A stretch of DNA of 64,000 nt from contig NZ_KZ679055.1 of the NCBI RefSeq assembly GCF_003024195.1, positions 1 through 64,000 of the forward strand, written 5' to 3'. The notes beneath the pieces are model-generated. The model saw only the letters and a program-made list of their open reading frames with translations, was not told the DNA's origin and did not search any database. Of this stretch, positions 1 through 8,964 are shown one piece after another (position 1 is the stretch's first letter; the number at the start of each line of letters is the position of its first letter). This DNA is from Streptomyces dioscori. GTDB lineage: Bacteria; Actinomycetota; Actinomycetes; Streptomycetales; Streptomycetaceae. Both the position numbers and the translations under genes were made by a program.

Positions 1-64
1 CGACCAGCACATGAGAACGGCCGCCCCCTTCCGGAAGGGGGCGGCCGTTCTCATGTGCTGGTCG
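1..64. terminator. 64-bp perfect palindrome, bidirectional terminator
   Basis: Bases 1-32 are the exact reverse complement of bases 33-64, so the transcript can fold into a 30-bp or longer GC-rich hairpin. It ends directly before the stop codon of the downstream minus-strand gene (65-67). Because it starts at the first base of the window, its true left limit is unknown. It most likely terminates the binding-protein gene and whatever gene converges from the left. Confidence 0.75.
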
Positions 65-1672
65 TCAGTCGCTGCCGACTCCGCGGCCCAGCTCCCACAG
101 CTGCAGCGTGGCCGACGAGTTGAGCGCGTACTCGGCGCCGGTGATGTCGTCCCGTACGGCGACGTACTGCTTGCCCTGCCACAGGGGCAGGAGCGGGACG
201 TCGTCGGCGACGATCTTCTGGATCTCCTCGATGCTCTTCGAGGCGCTGAGGCGGTCGGCCTCGCGGCGGGACTCCGGGATCAGGGTCTCGCGGATGCGCT
301 TGTTCACGTACGGCGACGCGATGGTGTTGTCCTTGTCCAGGAACGGCGTGAGGAAGGTCTCCGCGTCCGGGAAGTCGGGGAACCAGCCCATGCCGTAGAC
401 GGCGAACTTGCCCTCACGCTGCTTGGGGCGGTAGGTCTCCCACTTCTCGCCCTTGATGTCCACGTCGAAGAGGCCGGTGTCGTTGAGCTGCTTCTGCAGT
501 GTCTCGAACTCGGCCTTGGTGGCGGAACCGTAGTGGTCCGTCGTGTAGTTCATCGTGAACTTCACCGGCGTGGTGATGTTCGCGGCGGTGAGGAGGTCCT
601 TGGCCTTGGCGACGTCCGGCTCGCCGTACTCGTTGAAGAACGAGTTGGCGTGGCCGGTGACGGTGGCCGGGACCATGGAGTACAGGGGGTCGGCGCCGGT
701 GCCGTACACCTTGTTGGTCAGTTCGCCGCGGTTGACGATGTGGGCGATCGCCTGGCGGACCGCCTTGTCCTTCAGGGAGGGCTTCTCGACGTCGAAGCCG
801 ATGTAGCGGATCTCCAGGCCGGGCTGCTCGATCACATCGATCTTGCTGTCCTCGGCGTTCTGCAGCTTCTTGATCTGCTCGGGCGACATGGTGCGGGTCA
901 TCATGTCGATGTCGCCCTTGTCGATCGCGGCGCCCATGGACTCCGTGTCCTCGAAGGACCGCAGCTCGACCTTGTCGTTCTTGACGTCCGAGATCCCCTG
1001 GTAATACGGGTTCTTGGTGAAGACGATCTTGGTGACGTCGTCGCCGCTGGTCTCGGCCTTGAGGCTGTACGGGCCGGAGCCGCTGACGTCGAAGCCGTCC
1101 CGCAGCTTGTTCTTGGCGTAGTCCTTGGGGTTCAGGATGCCCGCGACCGGCGTGGACAGCTTGAACGGGAAGGTGGCGTCGGCGCTCTTGAGGTGGAAGA
1201 TCACCTCGCGGTCGCCCTTGGTCTCGACGGCGTCGACGGTCGACAGCAGGGCGAAGACGCCCGTGTCGGCCTTGATCTGCAGCGCGCGGTCGATGGAGAA
1301 CTTCACGTCCTCGGCGGTGACCGGGTCACCGTTGGAGAACTTGAGGTCCTTGCGCAGCGTGCAGGCGTAGCGCTCGTTGCCGGAGTCGGTGAATCCGCAC
1401 TCCTCGGCAGCCTCGGGGGTGGGGTCTCCGCCGCCGTTGGGCATGGCCATCAGGGTCTGGACCGTCTGGCGCAGGACGTTCCACGCGCCGACGTCGTACG
1501 CGTAGGCCGGGTCGAACGGGGCCGGTGCCTCCTTCGAGGCGGTGAACCGGTCGGTGGTACCGACGGCGATCGCGTCGCCGCCGTCGCCTCCACTGTCGGA
1601 ACCGCCGCACGCGGCGAGGACAGAGGCGAGCAGACCGATCGCGGCCGGCAGCACCAAAGGCTTACGGTTCAT
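65..1672 (-). CDS. ABC transporter substrate-binding lipoprotein, family 5 (oligopeptide/dipeptide type)
   Basis: Extracytoplasmic solute-binding protein of about 535 residues, the usual size for SBP family 5 (OppA/DppA-like). The N-terminus MNRKPLVLPAAIGLLASVLA is a lipoprotein signal with lipobox LAAC, acylated at about Cys22. The body carries family features such as FSNGDPVTAEDVKFSIDRAL and a C-terminal PLLPLWQG stretch. I chose the ATG at 1672 because GGAGA lies 10 bases upstream; the ORF extends 14 codons further but would bury the signal peptide. No permease or ATPase gene lies to its right, so its partners are either left of the window or elsewhere (orphan). The ligand, peptide or other, cannot be read from the sequence. 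Confidence 0.9.
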   Translation of the reverse strand: MNRKPLVLPAAIGLLASVLAACGGSDSGGDGGDAIAVGTTDRFTASKEAPAPFDPAYAYDVGAWNVLRQTVQTLMAMPNGGGDPTPEAAEECGFTDSGNERYACTLRKDLKFSNGDPVTAEDVKFSIDRALQIKADTGVFALLSTVDAVETKGDREVIFHLKSADATFPFKLSTPVAGILNPKDYAKNKLRDGFDVSGSGPYSLKAETSGDDVTKIVFTKNPYYQGISDVKNDKVELRSFEDTESMGAAIDKGDIDMMTRTMSPEQIKKLQNAEDSKIDVIEQPGLEIRYIGFDVEKPSLKDKAVRQAIAHIVNRGELTNKVYGTGADPLYSMVPATVTGHANSFFNEYGEPDVAKAKDLLTAANITTPVKFTMNYTTDHYGSATKAEFETLQKQLNDTGLFDVDIKGEKWETYRPKQREGKFAVYGMGWFPDFPDAETFLTPFLDKDNTIASPYVNKRIRETLIPESRREADRLSASKSIEEIQKIVADDVPLLPLWQGKQYVAVRDDITGAEYALNSSATLQLWELGRGVGSD

Positions 1673-2106
1673 GCTCGAAGTTCTCCAGAGCTGTCGATCC
1701 CGCGGGCCCGGCATGCCGGGGTGTTGCGGTCGGGTACACGGGGGTTACGGCGATGTTCTCGCGATGAGATTAGTCGGGACCGGCAGGACGGTTCGCAGGT
1801 ACCGGAGTTGAGTTCCCATCACGCTGCGAGACCGGCTGTGGACGCACCGAAAAACCGACAGTGGAAGGATTCGTACAGGTTTCCACGAATCAGGACACAA
1901 GGGCGCGCACATGACCCTCACAAAGGCCCGCCAGACACACCGGGAGCCTCTTGTCGACCCCCTCCGCAGTGGCGAACGTCACACCTTCAACTGTGTGCGA
2001 GAGCACCGGAATTCGGCCACCCGGGGCGCGCGACCGGTGATCGAATTAACTCGATGCAGTGACCATGCAGTTTTTCCGCATTCCCTCGTGCACCGTGGGT
2101 GAACGA
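1673..2106. other. Intergenic gap with binding-protein promoter region
   Basis: No credible gene. On the minus strand a TAATCT hexamer (complement of 1767-1772) could be the -10 of the binding-protein gene, about 95 bases before its start. The part beyond 1830 is relatively AT-rich and holds a small inverted repeat ATCGA/TCGAT near 2040-2055 downstream of the HAD gene. Nothing else was recognised. Confidence 0.4.
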
Positions 2107-2808
2107 TTAGCGCTTTTCCGTCATCAGGCTCCGGAGAAAAGGCAGGTCGACCTGTTCGAGGGATCGTACGACGGTCCTTCCGGCAGCCGGGGCGATCGGC
2201 GCGACGGAGGGTACGGCGACGACCTGGCAGCCCGCCGCCTCCGCGGCGGCCACGCCCGTCGCGGTGTCCTCGATGACCGCGCACCTGGCCGGATCCGCGC
2301 CGAGCCCGGCGGCGGCGATCAGATACGGGTCGGGGAAGGGCTTGGTGCGCTCCACCTCGTCGCCCGCGACGGTCAGGGTGAAGTTCTGCGCGCCGAGCGA
2401 GAGCAGGACGCGGTCGATGATGCGGCGGTGCGAGGCGGAGACCAGCGCGGTGGGGATGCCGTGCGCGGCCAGCTCTGCCAGGAGTCTCGCGGCGCCCGGC
2501 ATCAGCGGCAGGGAACGCGCGATGCGGTTCTCGAACCCGTCGTTCAGCAGCACGGTGAGTTCGGAGAGGGTGATCGTGGCACCGGTGGCCTCGATGAGGA
2601 AGCCCGCGCTGCGGGTCATGGGGCCGCCGACCACGACGTGGCGCCAGGCGTCGTCCAGCCGGTGGCCGAGCTGGGCGAAGACCTCCACCTCGGCGTCCCA
2701 CCAGAAGCCCTCCGTGTCGACGAGGGTTCCGTCCATGTCCAGGAGGACTGCCTGGAGGGTGGAGCTTTCGGCTGTACGGGTGCCTGGTGGGGGGACCGTA
2801 CTGGTCAT
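2107..2808 (-). CDS. HAD-superfamily phosphatase, beta-phosphoglucomutase-like
   Basis: Haloacid-dehalogenase hydrolase of 233 residues, cytoplasmic. Motif I is LLDMDGTLVDTE with the nucleophile and acid Asp pair; motif II Ser/Thr lies in ALVSASH; motif III Lys is in ERTKPFPDPYL; motif IV is VIEDTATGV. The alpha-helical cap between motif I and II (FWWDAEVEVFAQLGHRL) is of the phosphoglycolate/phosphoglucomutase type. Start ATG at 2808 is preceded by GGAGGTG at ideal spacing; the 107-codon upward extension of the ORF is translated repeat DNA and is rejected. It lies downstream of metH, separated by a repeat cluster. The substrate is unknown. Confidence 0.9.
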   Translation of the reverse strand: MTSTVPPPGTRTAESSTLQAVLLDMDGTLVDTEGFWWDAEVEVFAQLGHRLDDAWRHVVVGGPMTRSAGFLIEATGATITLSELTVLLNDGFENRIARSLPLMPGAARLLAELAAHGIPTALVSASHRRIIDRVLLSLGAQNFTLTVAGDEVERTKPFPDPYLIAAAGLGADPARCAVIEDTATGVAAAEAAGCQVVAVPSVAPIAPAAGRTVVRSLEQVDLPFLRSLMTEKR

Positions 2809-2973
2809 AGGCGCACCTCCGTCTGAGGGACGAGAAGGCCGGTTCCCTCCCGGGGAACCGGCCTGCACTGGACCGACCAGTGTACGTCCACGTCGGCAGC
2901 GGCGCCTCTTGGTATGGCGGGGGCGCCGGGGGCTGGGGGTGCTTGGTCGGCTGACGGTGCGTCGTGGTTGCTC

Positions 2974-3105
2974 GCGCAGTTCCCCGCGCCCCTGAGTGGG
3001 ACGGCGCGCAGCGCCTCCCCGAGGGGCGCGGGAGACTGCGCCGTTCCCCGCGCCCCTGGGTGGGACGGGGCGCAGCCCCTCCCCGAGGGGCGCGGGGAAC
3101 TGCGC
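2974..3105. repeat. Cluster of four GTTCCCCGCGCCCCT palindrome arms
   Basis: Four 20-base arms: plus orientation at 2974-2993 and 3038-3057, inverted at 3022-3041 and 3086-3105, forming two tandem hairpins. The consensus arm is GCGCMGTTCCCCGCGCCCCT, flanked by a GTGGGGG-type segment. The same arm recurs near 12.3, 20.3 and 56.0 kb. The cluster lies in the 3' gap between metH and the HAD gene, so it may act as a terminator or transcript stabiliser. Confidence 0.85.
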
Positions 3106-3156
3106 GGCCCGCCCCCACCGGACCCGCACCCGTTTGTCGCGCCCCTCAAGAAGTTC

Positions 3157-6100
3157 TCAACGGGCGTTGAAGTACTTCGCTTCCGGGTGGTGGATCACGA
3201 TCGCGTCCGTGGACTGTTCCGGGTGGAGCTGGAACTCCTCCGAGAGGTGGACGCCGATGCGCTCGGGCTCCAGGAGGCGGGCGATCTTCGCGCGGTCCTC
3301 CAGGTCGGGGCAGGCGCCGTAGCCGAGGGAGAAGCGGGCGCCGCGGTACTTGAGCGCGAACATGTCCTCCATCTCGGACGGGTCGTCACCGGCGAAGCCG
3401 AGTTCGGAGCGCACGCGCGCGTGCCAGTACTCGGCCAGCGCCTCGGCCAGCTGCACGGACAGGCCGTGCAGTTCGAGGTAGTCGCGGTAGGAGTTCGCCT
3501 CGAAGAGCTTCGCCGTCTCCTCGCCGATCCGGGAGCCGACGGTGACGACCTGGAGGCCGACGACATCCGTCTCGCCGGACTCCTCGGGGCGGAAGAAGTC
3601 GGCCAGGCACAGCCGGCGGCCACGGCGCTGGCGCGGGAAGGTGAAGCGGGTGCGTTCGTTGCCCTGGTCGTCCAGGAGGATCAGGTCGTCGTCCTTGGAC
3701 ACGCAGGGGAAGTAGCCGTATACGACCGCCGCTTCGAGGAGGTTGCCGGTCTGCAGCTGGTCCAGGAGGCCGCGCAGGCGCGGACGGCCCTCCGTCTCCA
3801 CCAGTTCCTCGTACGTCGGCCCGTCGCCCGTGCGGGCCTGCTTGAGGCCCCACTGGCCCTTGAACAGCGCGCCCTCGTCGAGCCAGGACGCGTACTCCTT
3901 GAGCTGGATGCCCTTGATGACGCGGGTGCCCCAGAAGGGCGGGGCCGGGACAGGGTTGTCGACGGCGACGTCGGAGCGGGCCGCGCCCTCCTCCGGGCGT
4001 TCCTCGACGACTGTCTGGGCGGTGGCCCGCACCCGGCGCTGCTTCAGCTCCGGCAGGGTGGCCCCGGGTACGCCGCGCTTGACCGCGATGAGCGCGTCCA
4101 TCAGGCGCAGGCCCTCGAACGCGTCGCGGGCGTAGCGGACCTCGCCCTCGTAGATCTCGTGGAGGTCCTGTTCGACGTAGGCGCGGGTGAGGGCGGCGCC
4201 GCCGAGGATGACGGGGTAGTCGGCGGCCATCTTGCGCTGGTTGAGCTCCTCCAGGTTCTCCTTCATGATCACCGTGGACTTGACCAGGAGTCCCGACATG
4301 CCGATGACGTCGGCGCGGTGTTCCTGGGCGGCCTCCAGGATCGCGGAGACGGGCTGCTTGATACCGAGGTTGACGACGGTGTAGCCGTTGTTGGACAGGA
4401 TGATGTCGACGAGGTTCTTGCCGATGTCGTGGACGTCGCCGCGCACGGTGGCGAGCACGATGGTGCCTTTGCCGTCGTCGTCGGTCTTCTCCATGTGCGG
4501 TTCCAGGTGGGCCACCGCGGTCTTCATGACCTCGGCGGACTGGAGCACGAACGGCAGTTGCATCTGGCCGGAGCCGAACAGTTCGCCGACGACCTTCATG
4601 CCGTCGAGGAGGGTCTCGTTGACGATGTCGAGCGCGGGACGCTCCAGGAGGGCGTCGTCGAGGTCCTGTTCGAGGCCGTTCTTCTCGCCGTCGATGATGC
4701 GCCGCTTGAGCCGCTCGTTCAGGGGCAGGGCCGCCAGTTCCTCGGCTCGGCCGGCCTTGAGGGACTTGGTGGTGGCGCCCTCGAAGAGGGCCATCAGCTT
4801 CTGCAGCGGGTCGTAGCCCTCGCGGCGGCGGTCGTGGATGAGGTCGAGTGCGGTGGTGACCTCCTCCTCGGTGAAGCGGGCGATCGGCAGGATCTTCGAG
4901 GCGTGCACGATCGCCGAGTCGAGGCCGGCCTTGACGCACTCGTCGAGGAAGACCGAGTTGAGCAGGACGCGCGCGGCCGGGTTGAGGCCGAAGGAGATGT
5001 TCGACAGGCCGAGGGTGGTCTGGACGTCGGGGTGGCGCTGCTTGAGCTGCCTGATGGCCTCGATGGTGGCGACGCCGTCGCCCCGGGACTCCTCCTGGCC
5101 GGTGCAGATGGTGAAGGTCAGGGTGTCGATGAGGATGTCCGACTCGTGGATGCCCCAGTTGCCGGTGAGGTCGGCGATGAGCCGTTCGGCGATCGCGACC
5201 TTGTGCTCGGGGGTGCGCGCCTGGCCCTCTTCGTCGATGGTGAGGGCGATGAGCGCGGCGCCGTGTTCCTGCGCGAGCCGGGTGACCTTCGCGAAGCGCG
5301 AGTCGGGGCCGTCGCCGTCCTCGTAGTTGACGGAGTTGATGACCGCGCGCCCGCCGAGCTTCTCCAGGCCGGCCCGGATGACGTCGACCTCGGTGGAGTC
5401 CAGGACGATCGGCAGGGTGGAGGCGGTGGCGAAGCGGCCGGCCAGTTCCTGCATGTCGGCGACGCCGTCGCGGCCCACGTAGTCGACGCACAGGTCGAGC
5501 ATGTGGGCGCCCTCACGGATCTGGTCGCGGGCGATCTCGACGCAGTCGTCCCAGCGGGCCTCCAGCATGGCCTCGCGGAACTTCTTGGAGCCGTTGGCGT
5601 TGGTGCGCTCGCCGATCGCCATGTACGCGGTGTCCTGGCGGAACGGCACGGTCTGGTAGAGCGAGGCGGCGCCGGGTTCGGGGCGCGGGTTGCGCGGGGC
5701 CGGTGTCAGGTTCCGTACGCGCTCGACGACCTGGCGCAGGTGCTCGGGGGTGGTGCCGCAGCAGCCGCCGATCAGGGAGAGGCCGTACTCGGTGACGAAG
5801 GTTTCCTGGGCGTCGGCGAGTTCGGGGGCGGTCAGCGGGTAGTGGGCGCCGTTCTTGCCGAGGACGGGGAGGCCGGCGTTCGGCATGCAGGACAGCGGGA
5901 CGCGGGAGTGGCGGGCCAGATAGCGCAGGTGCTCGCTCATCTCGGCGGGCCCGGTGGCGCAGTTCAGGCCGATCATGTCGATGCCGAGTGGTTCGAGCGC
6001 GGTGAGCGCGGCGCCGATCTCCGAGCCGAGGAGCATGGTGCCGGTGGTCTCCACGGTCACGGAGACGATCAGCGGCAGGTCCACGCCGAGGGTGTCCAGG

Positions 6101-6684
6101 GCCCGGCGGGCGCCCAGTACGGATGCCTTGGTCTGCAGCAGGTCCTGGGTGGTCTCCACGAGCAGCGCGTCGGCGCCGCCGGCGATCATGCCCTCGGCGT
6201 TCCGCTGATAGGCGTCGCGCAGCAGCGTGTACGGGGCGTGCCCGAGGGTCGGCAGTTTGGTGCCGGGGCCCATGGAGCCCAGCACCCAGCGCTGCTGACC
6301 GGTGGAGGCGGTGAACTCGTCGGCGACCTCGCGGGCGATGCGGGCGCCGGACTCGGAGAGCTCGTAAACGCGTTCGGCGATGTCGTACTCGGCGAGGGCG
6401 GCGTGGTTGGCGCCGAAGGTGTTGGTCTCGACGCAGTCGACGCCCACCGAGAAATACTCCTCGTGGACGGAGCGCACGATGTCGGGGCGGGTGAGGTTCA
6501 GGATCTCGTTGCAGCCCTCAAGGTTCTGGAAGTCCTCAAGGGTCGGGTCCTGTGCCTGGAGCATGGTGCCCATCGCGCCGTCGGCCACCACCACGCGGGT
6601 GGCGAGCGCCTCGCGGAGGGCGTCGGTTCGAGCCCGGCTGTAGGCCGACTCGGACGGAAGGGACGGGTTCGGCAACGAGGCCAT
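3157..6684 (-). CDS. metH: Cobalamin-dependent methionine synthase
   Basis: Transfers the methyl group of 5-methyltetrahydrofolate via cobalamin to homocysteine, in the cytoplasm. At 1175 residues it is full-length with all four modules: homocysteine/zinc domain (about 1-330; zinc Cys in IGGCCGTTPEHL), pterin-binding domain (about 340-620; AYMAIGERTNANGSKKF), cobalamin cap and binding domain (DVHDIGKNLV, the DxHxxG base ligand), and the C-terminal AdoMet reactivation domain. ATG at 6684 has GGGAG upstream. It is divergent from gylR, as I recall for S. coelicolor. It would consume homocysteine and complement the methionine salvage genes 6 kb away. I saw no cobalamin riboswitch in the 271-base leader. 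Confidence 0.98.
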   Translation of the reverse strand: MASLPNPSLPSESAYSRARTDALREALATRVVVADGAMGTMLQAQDPTLEDFQNLEGCNEILNLTRPDIVRSVHEEYFSVGVDCVETNTFGANHAALAEYDIAERVYELSESGARIAREVADEFTASTGQQRWVLGSMGPGTKLPTLGHAPYTLLRDAYQRNAEGMIAGGADALLVETTQDLLQTKASVLGARRALDTLGVDLPLIVSVTVETTGTMLLGSEIGAALTALEPLGIDMIGLNCATGPAEMSEHLRYLARHSRVPLSCMPNAGLPVLGKNGAHYPLTAPELADAQETFVTEYGLSLIGGCCGTTPEHLRQVVERVRNLTPAPRNPRPEPGAASLYQTVPFRQDTAYMAIGERTNANGSKKFREAMLEARWDDCVEIARDQIREGAHMLDLCVDYVGRDGVADMQELAGRFATASTLPIVLDSTEVDVIRAGLEKLGGRAVINSVNYEDGDGPDSRFAKVTRLAQEHGAALIALTIDEEGQARTPEHKVAIAERLIADLTGNWGIHESDILIDTLTFTICTGQEESRGDGVATIEAIRQLKQRHPDVQTTLGLSNISFGLNPAARVLLNSVFLDECVKAGLDSAIVHASKILPIARFTEEEVTTALDLIHDRRREGYDPLQKLMALFEGATTKSLKAGRAEELAALPLNERLKRRIIDGEKNGLEQDLDDALLERPALDIVNETLLDGMKVVGELFGSGQMQLPFVLQSAEVMKTAVAHLEPHMEKTDDDGKGTIVLATVRGDVHDIGKNLVDIILSNNGYTVVNLGIKQPVSAILEAAQEHRADVIGMSGLLVKSTVIMKENLEELNQRKMAADYPVILGGAALTRAYVEQDLHEIYEGEVRYARDAFEGLRLMDALIAVKRGVPGATLPELKQRRVRATAQTVVEERPEEGAARSDVAVDNPVPAPPFWGTRVIKGIQLKEYASWLDEGALFKGQWGLKQARTGDGPTYEELVETEGRPRLRGLLDQLQTGNLLEAAVVYGYFPCVSKDDDLILLDDQGNERTRFTFPRQRRGRRLCLADFFRPEESGETDVVGLQVVTVGSRIGEETAKLFEANSYRDYLELHGLSVQLAEALAEYWHARVRSELGFAGDDPSEMEDMFALKYRGARFSLGYGACPDLEDRAKIARLLEPERIGVHLSEEFQLHPEQSTDAIVIHHPEAKYFNAR

Positions 6685-6884
6685 GGAAGATGCTCCCTGG
6701 AGTGCGACGGCTGTCGGCTTTGCGCTTCTTGTGGAAGGCGCACGCCGTCAGGGTAGCCCGCGGCGGCACCGGAGGGGCGGGAGCGTCCACGGGACGGACG
6801 CGCGATCCGTACCCGGCATCGGGTTGGATGCGTTCGCAACTCGTCACGGCCGCCCATTAGCGGGAGGTCGGCGGCGAGCGGTAA

Positions 6885-6902
6885 TGTTCGACATTGCCGA
6901 AC
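6885..6902 (+). promoter_or_regulatory. Putative GylR operator upstream of gylR
   Basis: TGTTCGACATTGCCGAAC is an imperfect palindrome (GTTCG-N7-CGAAC) lying about 55 bases before the gylR ATG and overlapping a TAATGT -10-like hexamer (6882-6887). A closely matching sequence in the opposite orientation lies before glpF (7975-7992). The pairing suggests autoregulation of gylR plus control of the glycerol operon; binding is inferred. Confidence 0.6.
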
Positions 6903-6955
6903 GGTGGCGGCGAAGCGGCGACCGACGGTCCAAGGGGACGGAGGGCACGACGGCG

Positions 6956-7723
6956 ATGGCACGGAACATCCAGTCGCTCGAACGGGCGGCCGCGATGCTG
7001 CGGCTGCTCGCGGGCGGGGAGCGACGGCTCGGCCTGTCGGACATCGCCTCGTCGCTGGGCCTGGCGAAGGGCACGGCCCACGGGATCCTGCGCACACTGC
7101 AGCAGGAGGGTTTCGTCGAGCAGGACGGGCCCTCCGGGCGCTACCAGCTGGGCGCGGAGCTGCTGCGCCTGGGGACGACCTATCTCGATGTGCACGAGCT
7201 GCGGGCGCGCGCCCTGGTGTGGACCGACGACCTGGCCCGTTCCAGCGGCGAGAGCGTCTATCTGGGGGTGCTGCACCAGCAGGGCGTGCTGATCGTGCAC
7301 CACGTGTTCAGGCCCGACGACAGCCGGCAGGTGCTGGAGGTCGGGGCCATGCAGCCCCTGCACTCCACGGCGCTGGGCAAGGTCCTGTCGGCGTACGACC
7401 CGGTGGCGCACAGCGAGGCCCTGGAGGCCGAGCGCGAGGAGTTCACGGCGCGTACGGTCAGCGCGCCGGAGGCGTTCGAGCACGTCCTGGACCTGACCCG
7501 CGCGCGCGGGTACGCGGCCGATGTCGAGGAGACCTGGACGGGCGTGGCCTCGGTGGCGGCGCCGATCCACAACCAGCGGCGGATGCCCGTCGGCGCGGTG
7601 GGCGTCACGGGGGCGGTGGAGCGTGTCTGCGACAAGGACGGCGGGCTGCGTCCGGAGCTGATCGCCGCCGTGCGCGACTGCGCCCGCTCGGTGTCGAGGG
7701 ACCTGGGCGCCGGGCGGTTCTGA
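6956..7723 (+). CDS. gylR: IclR-family regulator of the glycerol operon
   Basis: DNA-binding repressor of glycerol catabolism genes, 255 residues. The N-terminal winged helix-turn-helix (SLERAAAMLRLLAGGE and LSDIASSLGLAKGTAHGILR, about residues 4-60) is followed by the IclR ligand-binding domain (LHSTALGKVLSAY; GVASVAAPI). It closely resembles S. coelicolor GylR as I remember it. I chose ATG at 6956 because the conserved family N-terminus MARNIQSLERA begins there; a second in-frame ATG at 6884 is inside the putative operator. It lies immediately upstream of glpFKD in the same direction, with a strong hairpin terminator between. The ligand is probably glycerol-3-phosphate (family knowledge). 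Confidence 0.95.
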   Translation: MARNIQSLERAAAMLRLLAGGERRLGLSDIASSLGLAKGTAHGILRTLQQEGFVEQDGPSGRYQLGAELLRLGTTYLDVHELRARALVWTDDLARSSGESVYLGVLHQQGVLIVHHVFRPDDSRQVLEVGAMQPLHSTALGKVLSAYDPVAHSEALEAEREEFTARTVSAPEAFEHVLDLTRARGYAADVEETWTGVASVAAPIHNQRRMPVGAVGVTGAVERVCDKDGGLRPELIAAVRDCARSVSRDLGAGRF

Positions 7724-7787
7724 GCCCTCGCGGAGGCCGCGCCGCGCCTTGGGTGGGGCGCGGCCGAGTCCGGGGCCCCGATCGTGG

Positions 7788-7826
7788 GAAGAAGGCCGGT
7801 ACGTCGTCGACGTACCGGCCTTCTTC
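7788..7826 (+). terminator. gylR terminator hairpin
   Basis: Perfect 18-bp stem (7788-7805 paired with 7809-7826) with a three-base loop, 65 bases after the gylR stop. It is among the strongest hairpins in the window and separates regulator transcription from the glpFKD promoter. Confidence 0.85.
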
Positions 7827-7974
7827 GTGCCCCGCCGGCCACGGAACGTTCCTGCTCGCACGCGGTGTGCGGCCGTTCCCATGATCGATGGGTCACAGCA
7901 GTCAGTAACGATCGTGTTTTCGATAACAGAGGCCTTGACGAGGTGGTATTGGCAGAGCAAGACTCCCGTCCATC

Positions 7975-7992
7975 GGTCGGCATTGTCGAACA
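7975..7992 (-). promoter_or_regulatory. Putative GylR operator upstream of glpF
   Basis: Reads GGTCGGCATTGTCGAACA on the plus strand. It matches the reverse complement of the site upstream of gylR (6885-6902) at about 15 of 17 central positions. It lies about 125 bases before the glpF start, a position compatible with repression or catabolite-responsive control of glpFKD. Confidence 0.6.
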
Positions 7993-8117
7993 CCTACCGG
8001 CAATACGCGTTAGAGTGTGACAAGGCCAAGGGCCGGCAACGACCTCACCTGAGGTCGCGAACCACCGGAGGGACCCGGGGTTCGCCTTCCCCTGGACGAA
8101 GGACAAAGGAGTCGCGG

Positions 8118-8924
8118 GTGTCCAGCTCCGACATCTTCATCGGCGAGACCATAGGTACCGCCATACTCATCCTGCTCGGCGGTGGCGTGTGCGCCGCCGT
8201 CACGCTGAAGGCCTCCAAGGCACGCAACGCCGGGTGGCTCGCCATCACCTTCGGGTGGGGTTTCGCGGTCATGACCGCCGTGTACATCTCGGCGCCCCTC
8301 TCCGGTGCCCATCTGAACCCGGCCGTCACCCTCGGCATCGCGATCAAGGACGACGACTGGAGCAACGTCCTGACCTATTGGTCCGGCCAGCTCCTCGGCG
8401 CCATGATCGGTGCCCTGCTCGTGTGGGTCGCGTACTACGGACAGTTCCTCGCGCACCTCACCGACCGCGCCATCGTTGGAGACCAGCACAGTGTGGGCGG
8501 CCCCGGTGCGCAGGACGTCAAGTCCGTGGAGGCACGGGAGGCCAAGGCGGGCCCGGTGCTCGGCGTCTTCTCCACCGGCCCGGAGGTCCGGGTCGCCTGG
8601 CAGAACGTCGCGACGGAGGTCATCGGCACCATCGTGCTGGTGCTCGCCGTCCTCACCCAGGGACTCAACGACAGCGGCAAGGGCCTCGGCACGCTGGGCG
8701 CGCTGATCACCGCGTTCGTCGTCGTCAGCATCGGTCTCTCGCTCGGTGGTCCGACGGGGTACGCGATCAACCCGGTCCGTGACCTCGGCCCGCGCATCGT
8801 GCACGCCCTGCTGCCGCTGCCCAACAAGGGCGGGTCGGACTGGAGCTACGCCTGGGTTCCCGTCGTGGGACCGCTGATCGGCGGAGCGATCGCCGCCGGT
8901 ATCTACAACGTGGCCTTCGCCTAG
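8118..8924 (+). CDS. glpF: Glycerol uptake facilitator (aquaglyceroporin)
   Basis: Membrane channel for glycerol, 268 residues, MIP/aquaporin family with six predicted membrane helices and two half-helices. The first signature is SGAHLNPAVT (canonical NPA). The second reads GYAINPVRDLGPR, so the third residue of the usual NPA is Val; the following Arg-Asp of the glycerol-channel type is intact. GTG start at 8118 is preceded by AAAGGAG. First gene of glpF-glpK-glpD, supplying glycerol to the kinase. There is an insertion-like loop (HSVGGPGAQDVKSVEAREAK) between membrane segments. Regulation is probably through GylR. Confidence 0.95.
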   Translation: MSSSDIFIGETIGTAILILLGGGVCAAVTLKASKARNAGWLAITFGWGFAVMTAVYISAPLSGAHLNPAVTLGIAIKDDDWSNVLTYWSGQLLGAMIGALLVWVAYYGQFLAHLTDRAIVGDQHSVGGPGAQDVKSVEAREAKAGPVLGVFSTGPEVRVAWQNVATEVIGTIVLVLAVLTQGLNDSGKGLGTLGALITAFVVVSIGLSLGGPTGYAINPVRDLGPRIVHALLPLPNKGGSDWSYAWVPVVGPLIGGAIAAGIYNVAFA

Positions 8925-8964
8925 AGCTTTACAGCTTTGCTTGGAGCCGTACGTCCGCTCGGCG

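Larger units (their letters stand above)
7724..8117. other. glpF upstream regulatory region
   Basis: This 394-base gap holds the gylR terminator (7788-7826), a relatively AT-rich stretch at 7895-8030 that should contain the gyl operon promoters, the operator-like sequence at 7975-7992, and a leader with AAAGGAG just before glpF. TTAGAGT (8010-8016) is a possible -10. No gene is apparent. Confidence 0.55.

Noticed and set aside
2914..6756. 1280-codon plus-strand open frame opposite metH
   Set aside because: It is the GC-driven antisense shadow of a complete methionine synthase; its translation is a low-complexity Val/Gly/Asp/Leu mix without domains or a ribosome-binding site.
6685..6955. Cobalamin riboswitch upstream of metH
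   Set aside because: No recognisable B12 box or the surrounding stems were seen in the 271-base gap.
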